Source of the DNA: Nitrospira sp.
Lineage (GTDB): Bacteria; Nitrospirota; JACRHL01
NCBI GenBank assembly: GCA_026994095.1
Contig: JALWRU010000080.1
Location: 1-8,316, forward strand
Length of the DNA: 8,316 nt
Direction: 5' to 3'
Part shown: one piece after another, positions 1-6,605 of the stretch
Position numbering within the stretch: the first letter of the stretch is position 1
Layout: every line of letters starts with the position of its first letter
Notes under the pieces: model-generated
Told to the model about the DNA's origin: nothing
Database searches by the model: none
What the model saw: only the letters and a program-made list of their open reading frames with translations
Made by a program: the position numbers and the translations under genes

Positions 1-1285
1 CCTCCTCGCCATCCACGGGCGCGGGCAGATAGTAGACTGCTTCGGCGCGGGCGATATCGCCGTCGTCACGGACTACCTTCACCGTAAACGGATAGGGCCG
101 GTCAAAAGACAAGCCCTCATGGCGAATGGTGAACGCCACCTGCACCTTGTCGCCCGCCGCCAATACCGGAATGGCACGCGTCACCTGCGCCTGTCCGCCC
201 GGCAGACCGTCCACCGCCACCGTGTAGCGGTGCGGCTCACCCGCCTTGTTGAGCATGTGCAGGGCATAATCCACATGGTCCTGCCCTACCCATTGGGCGG
301 TGTCACCCTGCTGATGCACCACCACCCGGGTCGGTTCAAAACTGCTGACGCCGTAGGCAAACAGCATGGCCGCCACCAGCACACCACCCACCGGCCACAT
401 CACACTCGACGTCCAGATGCGGCTGCGGCCTGTGTCGATGCGAATCAACTGCTCCTTTTGGGTACCAAACCCGAACGACAGGATCGGCCCCTTGTCGAAG
501 CGCCCCATATAACTGTCACAAGCGTCGATGCAGATGCCGCAATTGATGCAACGGGTATAGATCTCCGGCTGGCGCGGGTCCAGATCCACCGGGCAGACAT
601 CCTTGCACAGGGAGCAACGGTTGCAGTCTTCCGCCCGCGCTTGATCGAAGCGGATCTGCAAGGTATCGCGGTTTCTGAACATGTACTGCCACAGGCCGTA
701 GGGGCACATGTATTTGCACCAGAAATGGCGCAGGATGCCCAGATCCAGCACCACAAACACCCCCAGCATGACTGAAAATGCAGCGATATAAAGGTTGAAC
801 TCGCCGCCCACAAAGTGGCCCCACAACTGCGGCCCGGTGAAGAAGTAGTGCAGCACCGCCAGCGTAAGCACCGCTGACAACAGCAGTACCAGCAGACCGA
901 ATGCGGTCCAGGCGACCACCTGCCCCAGCAGTTTACGCTTGCTGTTGCCCTCGACCCGCTCCGGCGAAATGCCCGCCAGCACCCGCCGCCCCAGCCAGCT
1001 GCGGATCAGGTTATTGAGCCACTCGGACAGGGTGTGTTGCGGGCACATCCAGCCGCAAAAGATCATGCCGAAGTTGGAGTAAAAGGCGGTCATGGAGAGG
1101 AATACCATGGCCCAGAACGGGAACACGATAAAAAAATCGTCCCACCAGATCTGCATGCCACCCACCAGAAAACGGCCACTGGCGGTATCCACCCGTACCA
1201 GCCCGGTAAACGGCAGCACCACAAACAGCCCCAGCAGGGACCACTGCACCAGATGCCGAATCCGAATCAGCCTGGCGGGGCTCAT
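1..1285 (-). CDS. CcoG/RdxA/FixG-like membrane polyferredoxin, 3' end cut by window edge
   Basis: Inner-membrane iron-sulfur protein of the CcoG/FixG family; known CcoG acts in copper handling for cbb3 oxidase assembly (cupric reductase). My translation gives 428 codons from the ATG at 1285 to the left edge without a stop. Membrane segments lie near residues 11-31, 51-70, 119-145, 163-183 and 293-312. A CGWMCP motif is at 77-82 and CKYMCP at 190-195, typical of the CcoG/NapH/NosR superfamily. Two 4Fe-4S motifs follow: C221, C224, C227, C231 and C246, C249, C252, C256. The periplasmic tail from about 318 has the FixG Ig-like look (HMLNKAGEPHRYTVAVDGLPG region near 343-363). The start lies 7 bases after the preceding stop. 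Family assignment is firm; whether it serves a cbb3 oxidase elsewhere or the proteins of this operon is open. NapH or NosR are less likely because of the C-terminal Ig-like domain. Confidence 0.9.
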   Translation of the reverse strand, partial: MSPARLIRIRHLVQWSLLGLFVVLPFTGLVRVDTASGRFLVGGMQIWWDDFFIVFPFWAMVFLSMTAFYSNFGMIFCGWMCPQHTLSEWLNNLIRSWLGRRVLAGISPERVEGNSKRKLLGQVVAWTAFGLLVLLLSAVLTLAVLHYFFTGPQLWGHFVGGEFNLYIAAFSVMLGVFVVLDLGILRHFWCKYMCPYGLWQYMFRNRDTLQIRFDQARAEDCNRCSLCKDVCPVDLDPRQPEIYTRCINCGICIDACDSYMGRFDKGPILSFGFGTQKEQLIRIDTGRSRIWTSSVMWPVGGVLVAAMLFAYGVSSFEPTRVVVHQQGDTAQWVGQDHVDYALHMLNKAGEPHRYTVAVDGLPGGQAQVTRAIPVLAAGDKVQVAFTIRHEGLSFDRPYPFTVKVVRDDGDIARAEAVYYLPAPVDGEE

Positions 1286-1292
1286 GGCCACC

Positions 1293-2255
1293 CTATCGCA
1301 CCACCCGCTTGTCGTCAGTACCCGCCCCATGCCCCGGCGCGCGACCCGTCACGCTGCGGCGCAGCACCCAGATCATGCCCGCCGTAATGAGTATCACCAG
1401 CAACCCGATGAGGACTACATGCCACTGAAATTCGGTGCTGCGACCTGCCACCACACGGGTCGGCACGGTCAGCCCCACCTGCCAGACCTGCTGCGGTCCG
1501 ATGTGGCTCGGATGGGCACCGGCCAGCACCACCCATAACTCCTCGCCGCCATCGTCCGTCCAGCGACGGGTGCTTCCGGCTTCAGTCCAGCCCAGATCTT
1601 GCAGATGCTGGCCCAACAGCTCCGGGTGGGCAGAGACAAAGATGCGACCGTTGCCGTCGGCCAAAAAGGCCTCTCCCCACTGGGCCAGTTTCATGCGGGC
1701 CACCTGCTCCTGGCCGATCAGCCGTTGCAGGTCGACCAGACCCACCAACACCGCACCCCTGTCGAGGGTCGCCTCCAGTGCCACCACCGGTCGCCCGGAC
1801 ACTTGCCACACCGGTGCGCTGTGGCTCTCCGGTGGTACCAACGGCAGCCGCCGCCAGTCCAGCGCCAGTGGCCCGCGCCCGGCAGTGCGGTGGTCAACTT
1901 CATCCGAAAACAGAGCCGCCGGATCGCCCTTGGCAGGCACTACAGCCAGCGCCAGAAAGACCCCTTCAGTCACCCACATCCGGTAGCTGTCCAGCGCAGT
2001 CTGTAGTGGCGCAGATTCAGCCGGTGACAGCGCGCCACCCAGATTGGGGTCGGTAGAGAGCTGCACCAGCAGGCTCTGTGCGCCACTCATGCGCTGGTCT
2101 ACCCGCTCCATCAGGTCGGTGGCGACCGCCTCTAGCGGGTTGCGCTGGCTCATCAGACCGAGGGAGCGCCATTCGGCTAACAGCCCCCACAAAAACAGAC
2201 CGATGGGGATGCCCGCCACCAGTAACAAGGTCAAAATCAGACGGGTTGATCGCAT
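1293..2255 (-). CDS. Two-helix membrane protein with dCache-like periplasmic sensor domain, no output domain
   Basis: A 320-residue protein with membrane helices at about 6-27 and 278-297 enclosing a periplasmic region of about 250 residues. That region reads like a double PDC/Cache sensor: a long amphipathic helix after the first membrane segment, a membrane-distal part around 93-175, and a membrane-proximal part with FLADGNGRIFVSAHPELLG at about 197-215, the usual 'D.nG.i..s.hp...G' pattern of ligand-binding Cache domains. Cache domains normally feed a kinase, cyclase or chemoreceptor; here only about 22 mostly polar residues follow the second helix, with no HAMP or catalytic domain. The stop lies 7 bases before the CcoG-like gene, so the two are probably co-transcribed. 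No strong ribosome binding site is seen before the ATG. Cache assignment rests on pattern recognition only; the ligand is unknown. Confidence 0.75.
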   Translation of the reverse strand: MRSTRLILTLLLVAGIPIGLFLWGLLAEWRSLGLMSQRNPLEAVATDLMERVDQRMSGAQSLLVQLSTDPNLGGALSPAESAPLQTALDSYRMWVTEGVFLALAVVPAKGDPAALFSDEVDHRTAGRGPLALDWRRLPLVPPESHSAPVWQVSGRPVVALEATLDRGAVLVGLVDLQRLIGQEQVARMKLAQWGEAFLADGNGRIFVSAHPELLGQHLQDLGWTEAGSTRRWTDDGGEELWVVLAGAHPSHIGPQQVWQVGLTVPTRVVAGRSTEFQWHVVLIGLLVILITAGMIWVLRRSVTGRAPGHGAGTDDKRVVR

Positions 2256-2293
2256 GGTATCAGGTGCCCCGGTGCCGCCCGGTGGTGATGCGA

Positions 2294-2578
2294 TTAAAAG
2301 ACCGCGTGGTCGTCTTCAGCGGTGTCGCCAGTGGTGCCGTCCGACTTGCGCGCCATGGGCACATGGGTCCGTTCGGTGGCCGACTTGCGCCAGGTTACAT
2401 ACAGATACAGGCCAATCAGCACCGCCACAATACCCAGCAAAAACGCAAAAAAACCGGTCCACAGCCCGCCCAGCGAGATCTGTAGATAGGTATAGCCCCC
2501 GTCTTCTACCATCTCCAGCGCCCATGCGCTGGTGGGCCACCACAACAGGGGCACCATCACAGTGACGAGGGTGCGCAT
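2294..2578 (-). CDS. Small secreted single-helix membrane protein, unknown function
   Basis: A 94-residue protein I do not recognise. The N-terminus (1-20, ending TSAWA) looks like a cleavable signal peptide. A short region with acidic and aromatic residues (21-37) follows, then one membrane helix (about 39-62) and a hydrophilic, charged C-terminus expected in the cytoplasm. The ATG overlaps the stop of the thioredoxin-like gene by one base (TGATG), which points to translational coupling. Size and topology resemble small accessory subunits of respiratory complexes, but there is no diagnostic motif. It is probably a real gene because of the coupling, the secretion signal and the lack of any competing frame. 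Confidence 0.7.
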   Translation of the reverse strand: MRTLVTVMVPLLWWPTSAWALEMVEDGGYTYLQISLGGLWTGFFAFLLGIVAVLIGLYLYVTWRKSATERTHVPMARKSDGTTGDTAEDDHAVF

Positions 2579-3147
2579 CAGGCGCGGCCCGACCTGCCAG
2601 CCAGACTGCCGCCATTACCGTTGTAGGAGTGCCCCATCATGTTCTTGATGTCGCCATCCAGATTGTCCCAGGTGGTGACCCCCGGATAGACCGCCGTGAC
2701 GATGCCCTCGGCGTTGACCATAAAGGTCCACGGATCACCCTTGACGTTCATCTTGGTATAGACCTCGTCATTTTTATACTGGTCGATATGGACCACCTCA
2801 AATTCCGACTTGTACTTGACCTGATAGGCCTTGACCGTATCGAGCTGGTTTTGACACTGGGTACAGTGGGCCGGGGTACCAAAAATCAGGATGAAAGGTG
2901 TTTTGCTGGCCACCAACTCCGGGATGGTGTGATCGTGTAACGACATGTCCGGGTTGTAGGAAGTGCAGTACTTGGCCAGCGTCTCGCCGCTTGCCGGGGT
3001 GCCGTTCTCCACCAGCGGCACCGGCTTGCCCACATGGGTCGCACCAGGAACAACGGCCTCGCAACCGACCAGCGCCAGCCCCAATACCGTAGCGGTCAAT
3101 ATCAGCCGCAACGGGCCTGATGGTCTGTGTGTCATGTTGTTATGCAT
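2578..3147 (-). CDS. Thioredoxin-like lipoprotein with CTQC motif
   Basis: A 189-residue exported protein. A lipobox (LVGC, Cys29) follows a hydrophobic stretch at about 13-27, so it is expected to be lipid-anchored in the periplasm. The core is a thioredoxin fold: beta strand FILIFG (85-90), active-site-like TPAHCTQC with Cys95 and Cys98, a helix, strand VVHID (118-122), and a cis-Pro candidate in GDPWTF (137-142). Such proteins (TlpA, Sco and relatives) reduce or isomerise thiols or deliver copper. The CxxC favours thiol redox or copper transfer, but there is no clear Sco distal histidine. Start choice is uncertain: ATG at 3147 or the ATG four codons later (3135); the AAGG before the first is very close. 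The 3' end is coupled to the next gene. The extra Cys61 may pair or bind metal. Confidence 0.85.
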   Translation of the reverse strand: MHNNMTHRPSGPLRLILTATVLGLALVGCEAVVPGATHVGKPVPLVENGTPASGETLAKYCTSYNPDMSLHDHTIPELVASKTPFILIFGTPAHCTQCQNQLDTVKAYQVKYKSEFEVVHIDQYKNDEVYTKMNVKGDPWTFMVNAEGIVTAVYPGVTTWDNLDGDIKNMMGHSYNGNGGSLAGRSGRA

Positions 3148-3195
3148 ACGCCTTGTCCGACCGCCCGAAGTAGAGTAAATGCCAGTATATCCCGC

Positions 3196-3690
3196 CTAGC
3201 CTCGCCGCGCAGCGGCGGTTTTGTAGATGTTGTAGGCAAACACCCCGTTGGCCGCCAGCACCAGGAAGCCGCCCATGCCGACCATGCCCATCCACGGGGC
3301 CTTGGCCTTGGCAATCAACTCCGGGGTGCCGTCCCAAAAGAGACTGCCCCCCAGATAACCGGCCACAAAGAAACCGATCACCATCAGACAGAGCCCAAAG
3401 TTGTGGCTCCAGAAATGGATCTTCAACAGTCGTTCGCTGTAGACGTCCTGCTTCAACACCTTGGGAATGATGTAATAACTGGCCCCGAAAATGGCCATCT
3501 CCACCCACCCCAACAGGTTGATGTGACCGTGGGCCAGAATGATAAAGCGCGCCGCAGGGGCCTCTAAAAAGTGGCGAATCACCGGAATGCCGCTCTGAAT
3601 TGCCCCCCAGGAAAAGCCGATCAGGGCGTAGGCGATGCAGGCGTAAAAAAAGCGCAGGATGTAACGTTCAACAACGGTTAGCGGTTCCAC
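3196..3690 (-). CDS. Short CcoN-like heme-copper oxidase homologue (helices IX-XII only), copy 2
   Basis: A 164-residue protein with four membrane helices (about 12-33, 49-72, 92-112, 135-156). The second carries LAHGHINLLGW (His54, His56) followed by SYYIIPKVL, then VYSERLLKIHFW. This order closely follows the last four helices of CcoN, the cbb3 oxidase catalytic subunit, where the HxH of helix X supplies axial ligands to the high-spin and low-spin hemes. The helices that carry the CuB histidines and the partner heme histidine are absent; full CcoN is about 470 residues. His92 and His96 in the third helix are additional candidate ligands. It starts at GTG with a purine-rich stretch (GAGAGAG) about 10 bases upstream, 27 bases after the SUMF1 gene. 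Heme binding is likely; oxygen or NO reduction by this protein alone is not. Confidence 0.85.
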   Translation of the reverse strand: MEPLTVVERYILRFFYACIAYALIGFSWGAIQSGIPVIRHFLEAPAARFIILAHGHINLLGWVEMAIFGASYYIIPKVLKQDVYSERLLKIHFWSHNFGLCLMVIGFFVAGYLGGSLFWDGTPELIAKAKAPWMGMVGMGGFLVLAANGVFAYNIYKTAAARRG

Positions 3691-3717
3691 GGATACAACT
3701 CTCTCGTCTCGTTAAGG

Positions 3718-4749
3718 CTATTTATAGGGGTTGTTGGGGCCGTGGGAGTCGAGCTTGGCGTCCCAGCAGACCCGGATCCCAAAAAAGTCGGCGGCGTAGT
3801 CGGGCCGGGTGGCGTTTCGGGTGGTTAATTGAGAGGACCAGGGGTCGCACTTCCAGCAGCCGCCCCGTGCCACCACATAATAACTGTCCTGATCCGGATC
3901 GATACTGACATTGCCCTGATCGTCTACCACATAGGTGGCATAGTTGGAGGCGTCGTCTTCGTTACCCGGATAGGGCCCGTAGTGGGAGCTGGTCCACTCA
4001 TAGACATTGCCCATCATGTCTTCCACCCCGTAGGGGCTGGCGCTGGCCGGAAACGCCCCCACCGGGGTGAGCGCGTTTTGCAGGTAGTCGATGTTGGCCT
4101 TCTCCGGGGCGTAATCGTTGCCGTAGGGGTAGATCCGGTCGTCCTGATCGCCACGGGCGGCCTTCTCCCACTCCACCTCGCTGCACAGTCGACCGCCACG
4201 CCACTCGGCGTAGGCCGCCGCCTGAATCTGGTTAACATAGGTCACCGGTAGACGGCCCTGCCCCTCGGGGAAAGTGGTCTTGCCGCGCCAGTGGGGCGGC
4301 GGAATGTAACCCACATCCTCCACAAACCCCTGATACTGGGCATTGGTCACCTCGTAGCGACCAATATAGAACGGCGGCACGTCTACCTGCTGGGCCGGGG
4401 TGGAGTCGGAGTTGACCGAATCGTCCCCCGGATCACGCCCCAGTGTAAACGGCCCACCGGGGATGAGGATGGCCTCTTCCGGGTCCAGATCGGCCGCCGG
4501 CACCAACGACGCCAACTGGGCCTGATGGTCCTGCGCCGCCAGGGTCTGGGCGATCAACTTGTTTTTTTCGTGGGTGGCCAGCATCACCGTGTGGGCAATG
4601 CCAAACGACAACACAATGGTAAAAAAGGTCACCACCAGCGCGGTCCACGGCAGGGCTGGCAGGTTCAGCAGGTCGCGTTCGACCGCATAGGGGTCGCTGT
4701 CCGGGCCGTCCGCTTCCGGGCGGCCAGTAAAATCATCAATCAGCGGCAC
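3718..4749 (-). CDS. Membrane-anchored SUMF1/FGE-fold protein with atypical CWKC
   Basis: A 343-residue protein: polar N-terminus, one membrane helix (about 35-57), a linker, then a periplasmic SUMF1 domain from about 92 to 330. Domain marks are IPGGPFTLG (96-104), IGRYEVTNAQY (129-139), RLCSEVEWEKAARG (187-200), MGNVYEWT (246-253) and the closing ARGGCWKC ... FGIRVCWD (294-330). SUMF1 folds include formylglycine-generating enzymes, EgtB-like proteins and NirV-like proteins beside nitrite reductases. In true FGE the copper-binding cysteines sit as a C-x4-C in the GGSY.C region; here Cys301 aligns with the first, the second is Ser, and an extra Cys298 makes a CxxC. So classic FGE activity is doubtful. 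GTG start 3 bases after the upstream CcoN-like stop, without a clear ribosome binding site, suggesting coupling. Lying between two heme-protein genes, it may help mature or stabilise them (inference). Confidence 0.88.
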   Translation of the reverse strand: MPLIDDFTGRPEADGPDSDPYAVERDLLNLPALPWTALVVTFFTIVLSFGIAHTVMLATHEKNKLIAQTLAAQDHQAQLASLVPAADLDPEEAILIPGGPFTLGRDPGDDSVNSDSTPAQQVDVPPFYIGRYEVTNAQYQGFVEDVGYIPPPHWRGKTTFPEGQGRLPVTYVNQIQAAAYAEWRGGRLCSEVEWEKAARGDQDDRIYPYGNDYAPEKANIDYLQNALTPVGAFPASASPYGVEDMMGNVYEWTSSHYGPYPGNEDDASNYATYVVDDQGNVSIDPDQDSYYVVARGGCWKCDPWSSQLTTRNATRPDYAADFFGIRVCWDAKLDSHGPNNPYK

Positions 4750-4752
4750 GGG

Positions 4753-5319
4753 CTAACCGGGGCGTTTGGCGACAGTTAAATAGACGTTGGCAATAAAGAT
4801 CCAGTGGCCGATGCCCATGATGGTAGCCGGTATCACAAACCCCAGCGCGTGCCACGGTTGCAGCGCCTCCTTGGCCTCAAAAAAACCGATCCCTTCACGC
4901 AGCATCATCTGCCCCTCGATCAACCCCAGTGTCACCATCGACAGGTACCAGGCGCTCACCCCAATGGCCATGCCCCACAGAGACAGGCGCGCCAGACGCA
5001 TGGAGTAAAGCGGTCGCCCCAGCGCCCGTGGCAGGATGTAATAACAGACCGCGATGGCGATCATCACCACCCCGCCCACCAGATTCACATGGGCGTGGGC
5101 CAGCGGGTCGATCATGTGACCGGCCCCACCGGTGGACATGATCCAGCGGCGCACATCGGGCATCACCTGAATGACGCCCTGCATGGTACCCACCAAAAAA
5201 AAGGTCACCCCCCACACCAGAAACCGCACCACCAGCGAGTCGGCCACCAATGGCCGGGCCTCCGGTGGCACCGGAGGGTCATTCACAGGACGATCTGCCA
5301 AGCTCGGTCCACCACTCAT
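4753..5319 (-). CDS. Short CcoN-like heme-copper oxidase homologue (helices IX-XII only), copy 1
   Basis: A 188-residue protein with a Pro-rich cytoplasmic N-terminus (1-27) and four membrane helices (about 30-52, 73-96, 110-135, 156-180). The second has LAHAHVNLVGG (His75, His77) followed by CYYILPRALGRPLYSMRLARLSLW, the run typical of helix X and the X-XI loop of CcoN; the third ends in GLIEGQMM, like the GLMQG/GIMQG stretch of CcoN helix XI. It is a paralogue of the shorter CcoN-like protein encoded downstream. As there, the CuB ligands and the low-spin heme partner histidine are absent. His157 and His172 in the last helix are further candidate ligands, not shared by the other copy. The ATG overlaps the stop of the upstream gene by 4 bases (ATGA). 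Family is confident; function (heme-bearing electron carrier, gas sensor, or half of a heterodimer) is inference. Confidence 0.87.
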   Translation of the reverse strand: MSGGPSLADRPVNDPPVPPEARPLVADSLVVRFLVWGVTFFLVGTMQGVIQVMPDVRRWIMSTGGAGHMIDPLAHAHVNLVGGVVMIAIAVCYYILPRALGRPLYSMRLARLSLWGMAIGVSAWYLSMVTLGLIEGQMMLREGIGFFEAKEALQPWHALGFVIPATIMGIGHWIFIANVYLTVAKRPG

Positions 5320-5813
5320 GCCCGCGCCTGTGATCCACCCATGCGCTTGCGCGCCAGTTCACCCAACCAGCCACCCATCAGCCCCAGCTCCAGCATAATG
5401 ACCATAAAAAACAGAAACAGCCCATAACCCAGCACCACATACTCCTGGCTGGGTTGATGAGACAGTTGATAAAACTCGATCGGATGCAGAATCGCCACCG
5501 GCAACAGCCCGTACCACTTGCCGTACCTGCCTGCCACCAGACCGGTCACCAGACCGCTGACCGCAGGCACCACCGCCACCACCGCGAACCAGCGCGGGTC
5601 GGCAAAGGTCTCGATGCCGTACCACATCTCCACCCGGATTCCCATCAACTCGACCAGAAAATAGTAGACAGTACAGCCCAGCGCGGCCCCGATCACCCCC
5701 ATCATCGGCGCGAGCGGATGCACCGGCGGACCGGCATCCATCACCGGGGTACGGGGCAGCTCCGAAGCAGGGCTATCGGGTGACGAAGGAGCAGATTCAG
5801 TAGGGTCAGTCAT
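5316..5813 (-). CDS. Four-helix membrane protein of unknown family
   Basis: A 165-residue protein I do not recognise. A polar N-terminus rich in Pro, Ser and acidic residues (1-34) is followed by four hydrophobic segments (about 35-57, 74-96, 100-118, 124-147) and a short basic tail, consistent with an inner-membrane protein whose ends are cytoplasmic. A loop-helix region around 109-119 (LHPIEFYQLSH) has two histidines and could touch a heme or quinone, but this is only suggestive. I chose the ATG at 5813. The in-frame ATG at 5888 would add 25 residues, overlap the cytochrome c gene by 29 bases and has no better ribosome binding site. The stop overlaps the next start (ATGA). Between a cytochrome c and a CcoN-like gene it is a plausible membrane partner of both. 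Confidence 0.75.
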   Translation of the reverse strand: MTDPTESAPSSPDSPASELPRTPVMDAGPPVHPLAPMMGVIGAALGCTVYYFLVELMGIRVEMWYGIETFADPRWFAVVAVVPAVSGLVTGLVAGRYGKWYGLLPVAILHPIEFYQLSHQPSQEYVVLGYGLFLFFMVIMLELGLMGGWLGELARKRMGGSQARA

Positions 5814-5859
5814 CGTAAGGTTCAACGGGTTCCGCTGGCGGGAAGCAGGCCGCTTGTGG

Positions 5860-6309
5860 TCAGGAATGCTCCCCGGAAGCAGCCTCATCCGGTGCCTGCG
5901 CGGTATCGTCCTGACGGGTTTTAAGGCTGCTCAGATAGGCCACCAGGTCGGCCCGTTTATCATCAGGCAAGGCCGCAAACGACGGCATCTGGTAGAACTC
6001 CTTGCGGGACGACGGCAGCATTTCCTGTGGGTTGTCGGTAGACAGATAGCGGTCCAGCCAAGCCACGGAACGACGGGAGCCGATCCCGTCCAGCACCCCG
6101 CCCTTGTGACCACCCAGATTCCAGATGCGGTGACAGGCCGAGCAGCTCTGCTTGCGGTAGACCAACTCTCCCCGCGCCGCCTGCGGGCTCTCCAACTGAT
6201 AGGTAGGCATGAGCTTGGGGGGCGCCTTATAGACCACCACCCCAGCGTAGAGCGCTGCCAATGTAATTAACCCGGCCAGCCCCCAGACCGCCTTTTCACC
6301 CCGCTTCAC
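5860..6309 (-). CDS. Membrane-anchored monoheme cytochrome c (CcoO/NorC-like)
   Basis: A 149-residue protein: an N-terminal uncleaved helix (about 8-27), then a periplasmic class I cytochrome c domain with heme motif CSACH (Cys56, Cys59, His60) and a likely distal ligand Met108 in YQMPSF. The layout, with SVAWLDRYLSTDNP before the ligand and DKRADLVAYLSSLK after it, resembles NorC and CcoO, the cytochrome c subunits of NO reductases and cbb3 oxidases. The C-terminal 18 residues are polar and probably disordered. It starts at GTG overlapping the upstream stop by four bases (GTGA). It would pass electrons between soluble carriers and the membrane proteins encoded downstream; partners are inferred from gene order. 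Confidence 0.92.
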   Translation of the reverse strand: MKRGEKAVWGLAGLITLAALYAGVVVYKAPPKLMPTYQLESPQAARGELVYRKQSCSACHRIWNLGGHKGGVLDGIGSRRSVAWLDRYLSTDNPQEMLPSSRKEFYQMPSFAALPDDKRADLVAYLSSLKTRQDDTAQAPDEAASGEHS

Positions 6310-6584
6310 GACGGATGTGGAGTTCCGGGGGTCTCTGCAGCGTCAGCCGCTTCAGCCTTTAAGCGAGACTCTCTGGCCGCCGATTTCTGGCGCATGGACA
6401 GCTCTTGCTCGTTTTCGTCCAGGTACATGTCATCGTCCAGATTGTCGAACATCTGGTACTTGATGTCCTCGTTAAACTGGTCGTGACGGAACCCCCAACT
6501 GATAGCGATCACCACACCCAATAACAGGATAATGGCAGAGATCACCCACACATAGGGAACCCATAGAGTCGGTAATTCAGGCAT
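6306..6584 (-). CDS. Small single-helix membrane protein, CcoS-like
   Basis: A 92-residue protein with one membrane helix near the N-terminus (about 9-29), then ISWGFRHDQFNEDIKYQMF and a strongly acidic stretch (DNLDDDMYLDENEQE, 47-61), ending in an Ala/charged probable coiled or disordered tail. The 'W....QF.D' followed by acidic residues just after the helix recalls CcoS, a cbb3-oxidase assembly factor, but the protein is longer and the match is by pattern only. I chose the ATG at 6584 because AAAGGGG (6590-6596) sits 5 bases upstream; a TTG directly before it is less likely. It is the first gene of the long operon, right after the leader hairpin, and its stop overlaps the cytochrome c start. 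Confidence 0.72.
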   Translation of the reverse strand: MPELPTLWVPYVWVISAIILLLGVVIAISWGFRHDQFNEDIKYQMFDNLDDDMYLDENEQELSMRQKSAARESRLKAEAADAAETPGTPHPS

Positions 6585-6605
6585 CAAAGCCCCTTTTTTT
6601 CGTAC

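Noticed and set aside
119..775. 218-residue open frame on the plus strand.
   Set aside because: It lies opposite the CcoG-like gene, whose minus frame shows membrane helices and two 4Fe-4S motifs; the plus product is an Arg/His-rich low-complexity shadow.
1435..1986. 183-residue plus-strand open frame opposite the dCache-like gene.
   Set aside because: Composition is Ser/Arg/Pro-rich without any domain; the minus frame has a coherent two-helix sensor architecture.
3718..4749. A true formylglycine-generating enzyme.
   Set aside because: The second copper-ligand cysteine is Ser and no sulfatase is nearby; only the fold is supported.
3196..5319. The two CcoN-like genes as halves of one oxidase gene split by an insertion or frameshift.
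   Set aside because: Both match the same helices IX-XII, not complementary parts, and an intact SUMF1 gene with its own start sits between them.
5814..5888. N-terminal extension of the unknown four-helix protein to the ATG at 5888.
   Set aside because: It would overlap the cytochrome c end by 29 bases, has no good ribosome binding site and adds an atypical basic stretch before a normal-looking start at 5813; kept only as an alternative.
5854..6270. 138-residue plus-strand frame opposite the cytochrome c gene.
   Set aside because: The minus frame contains CSACH and a distal Met in a typical cytochrome c layout, so the plus frame is a shadow.
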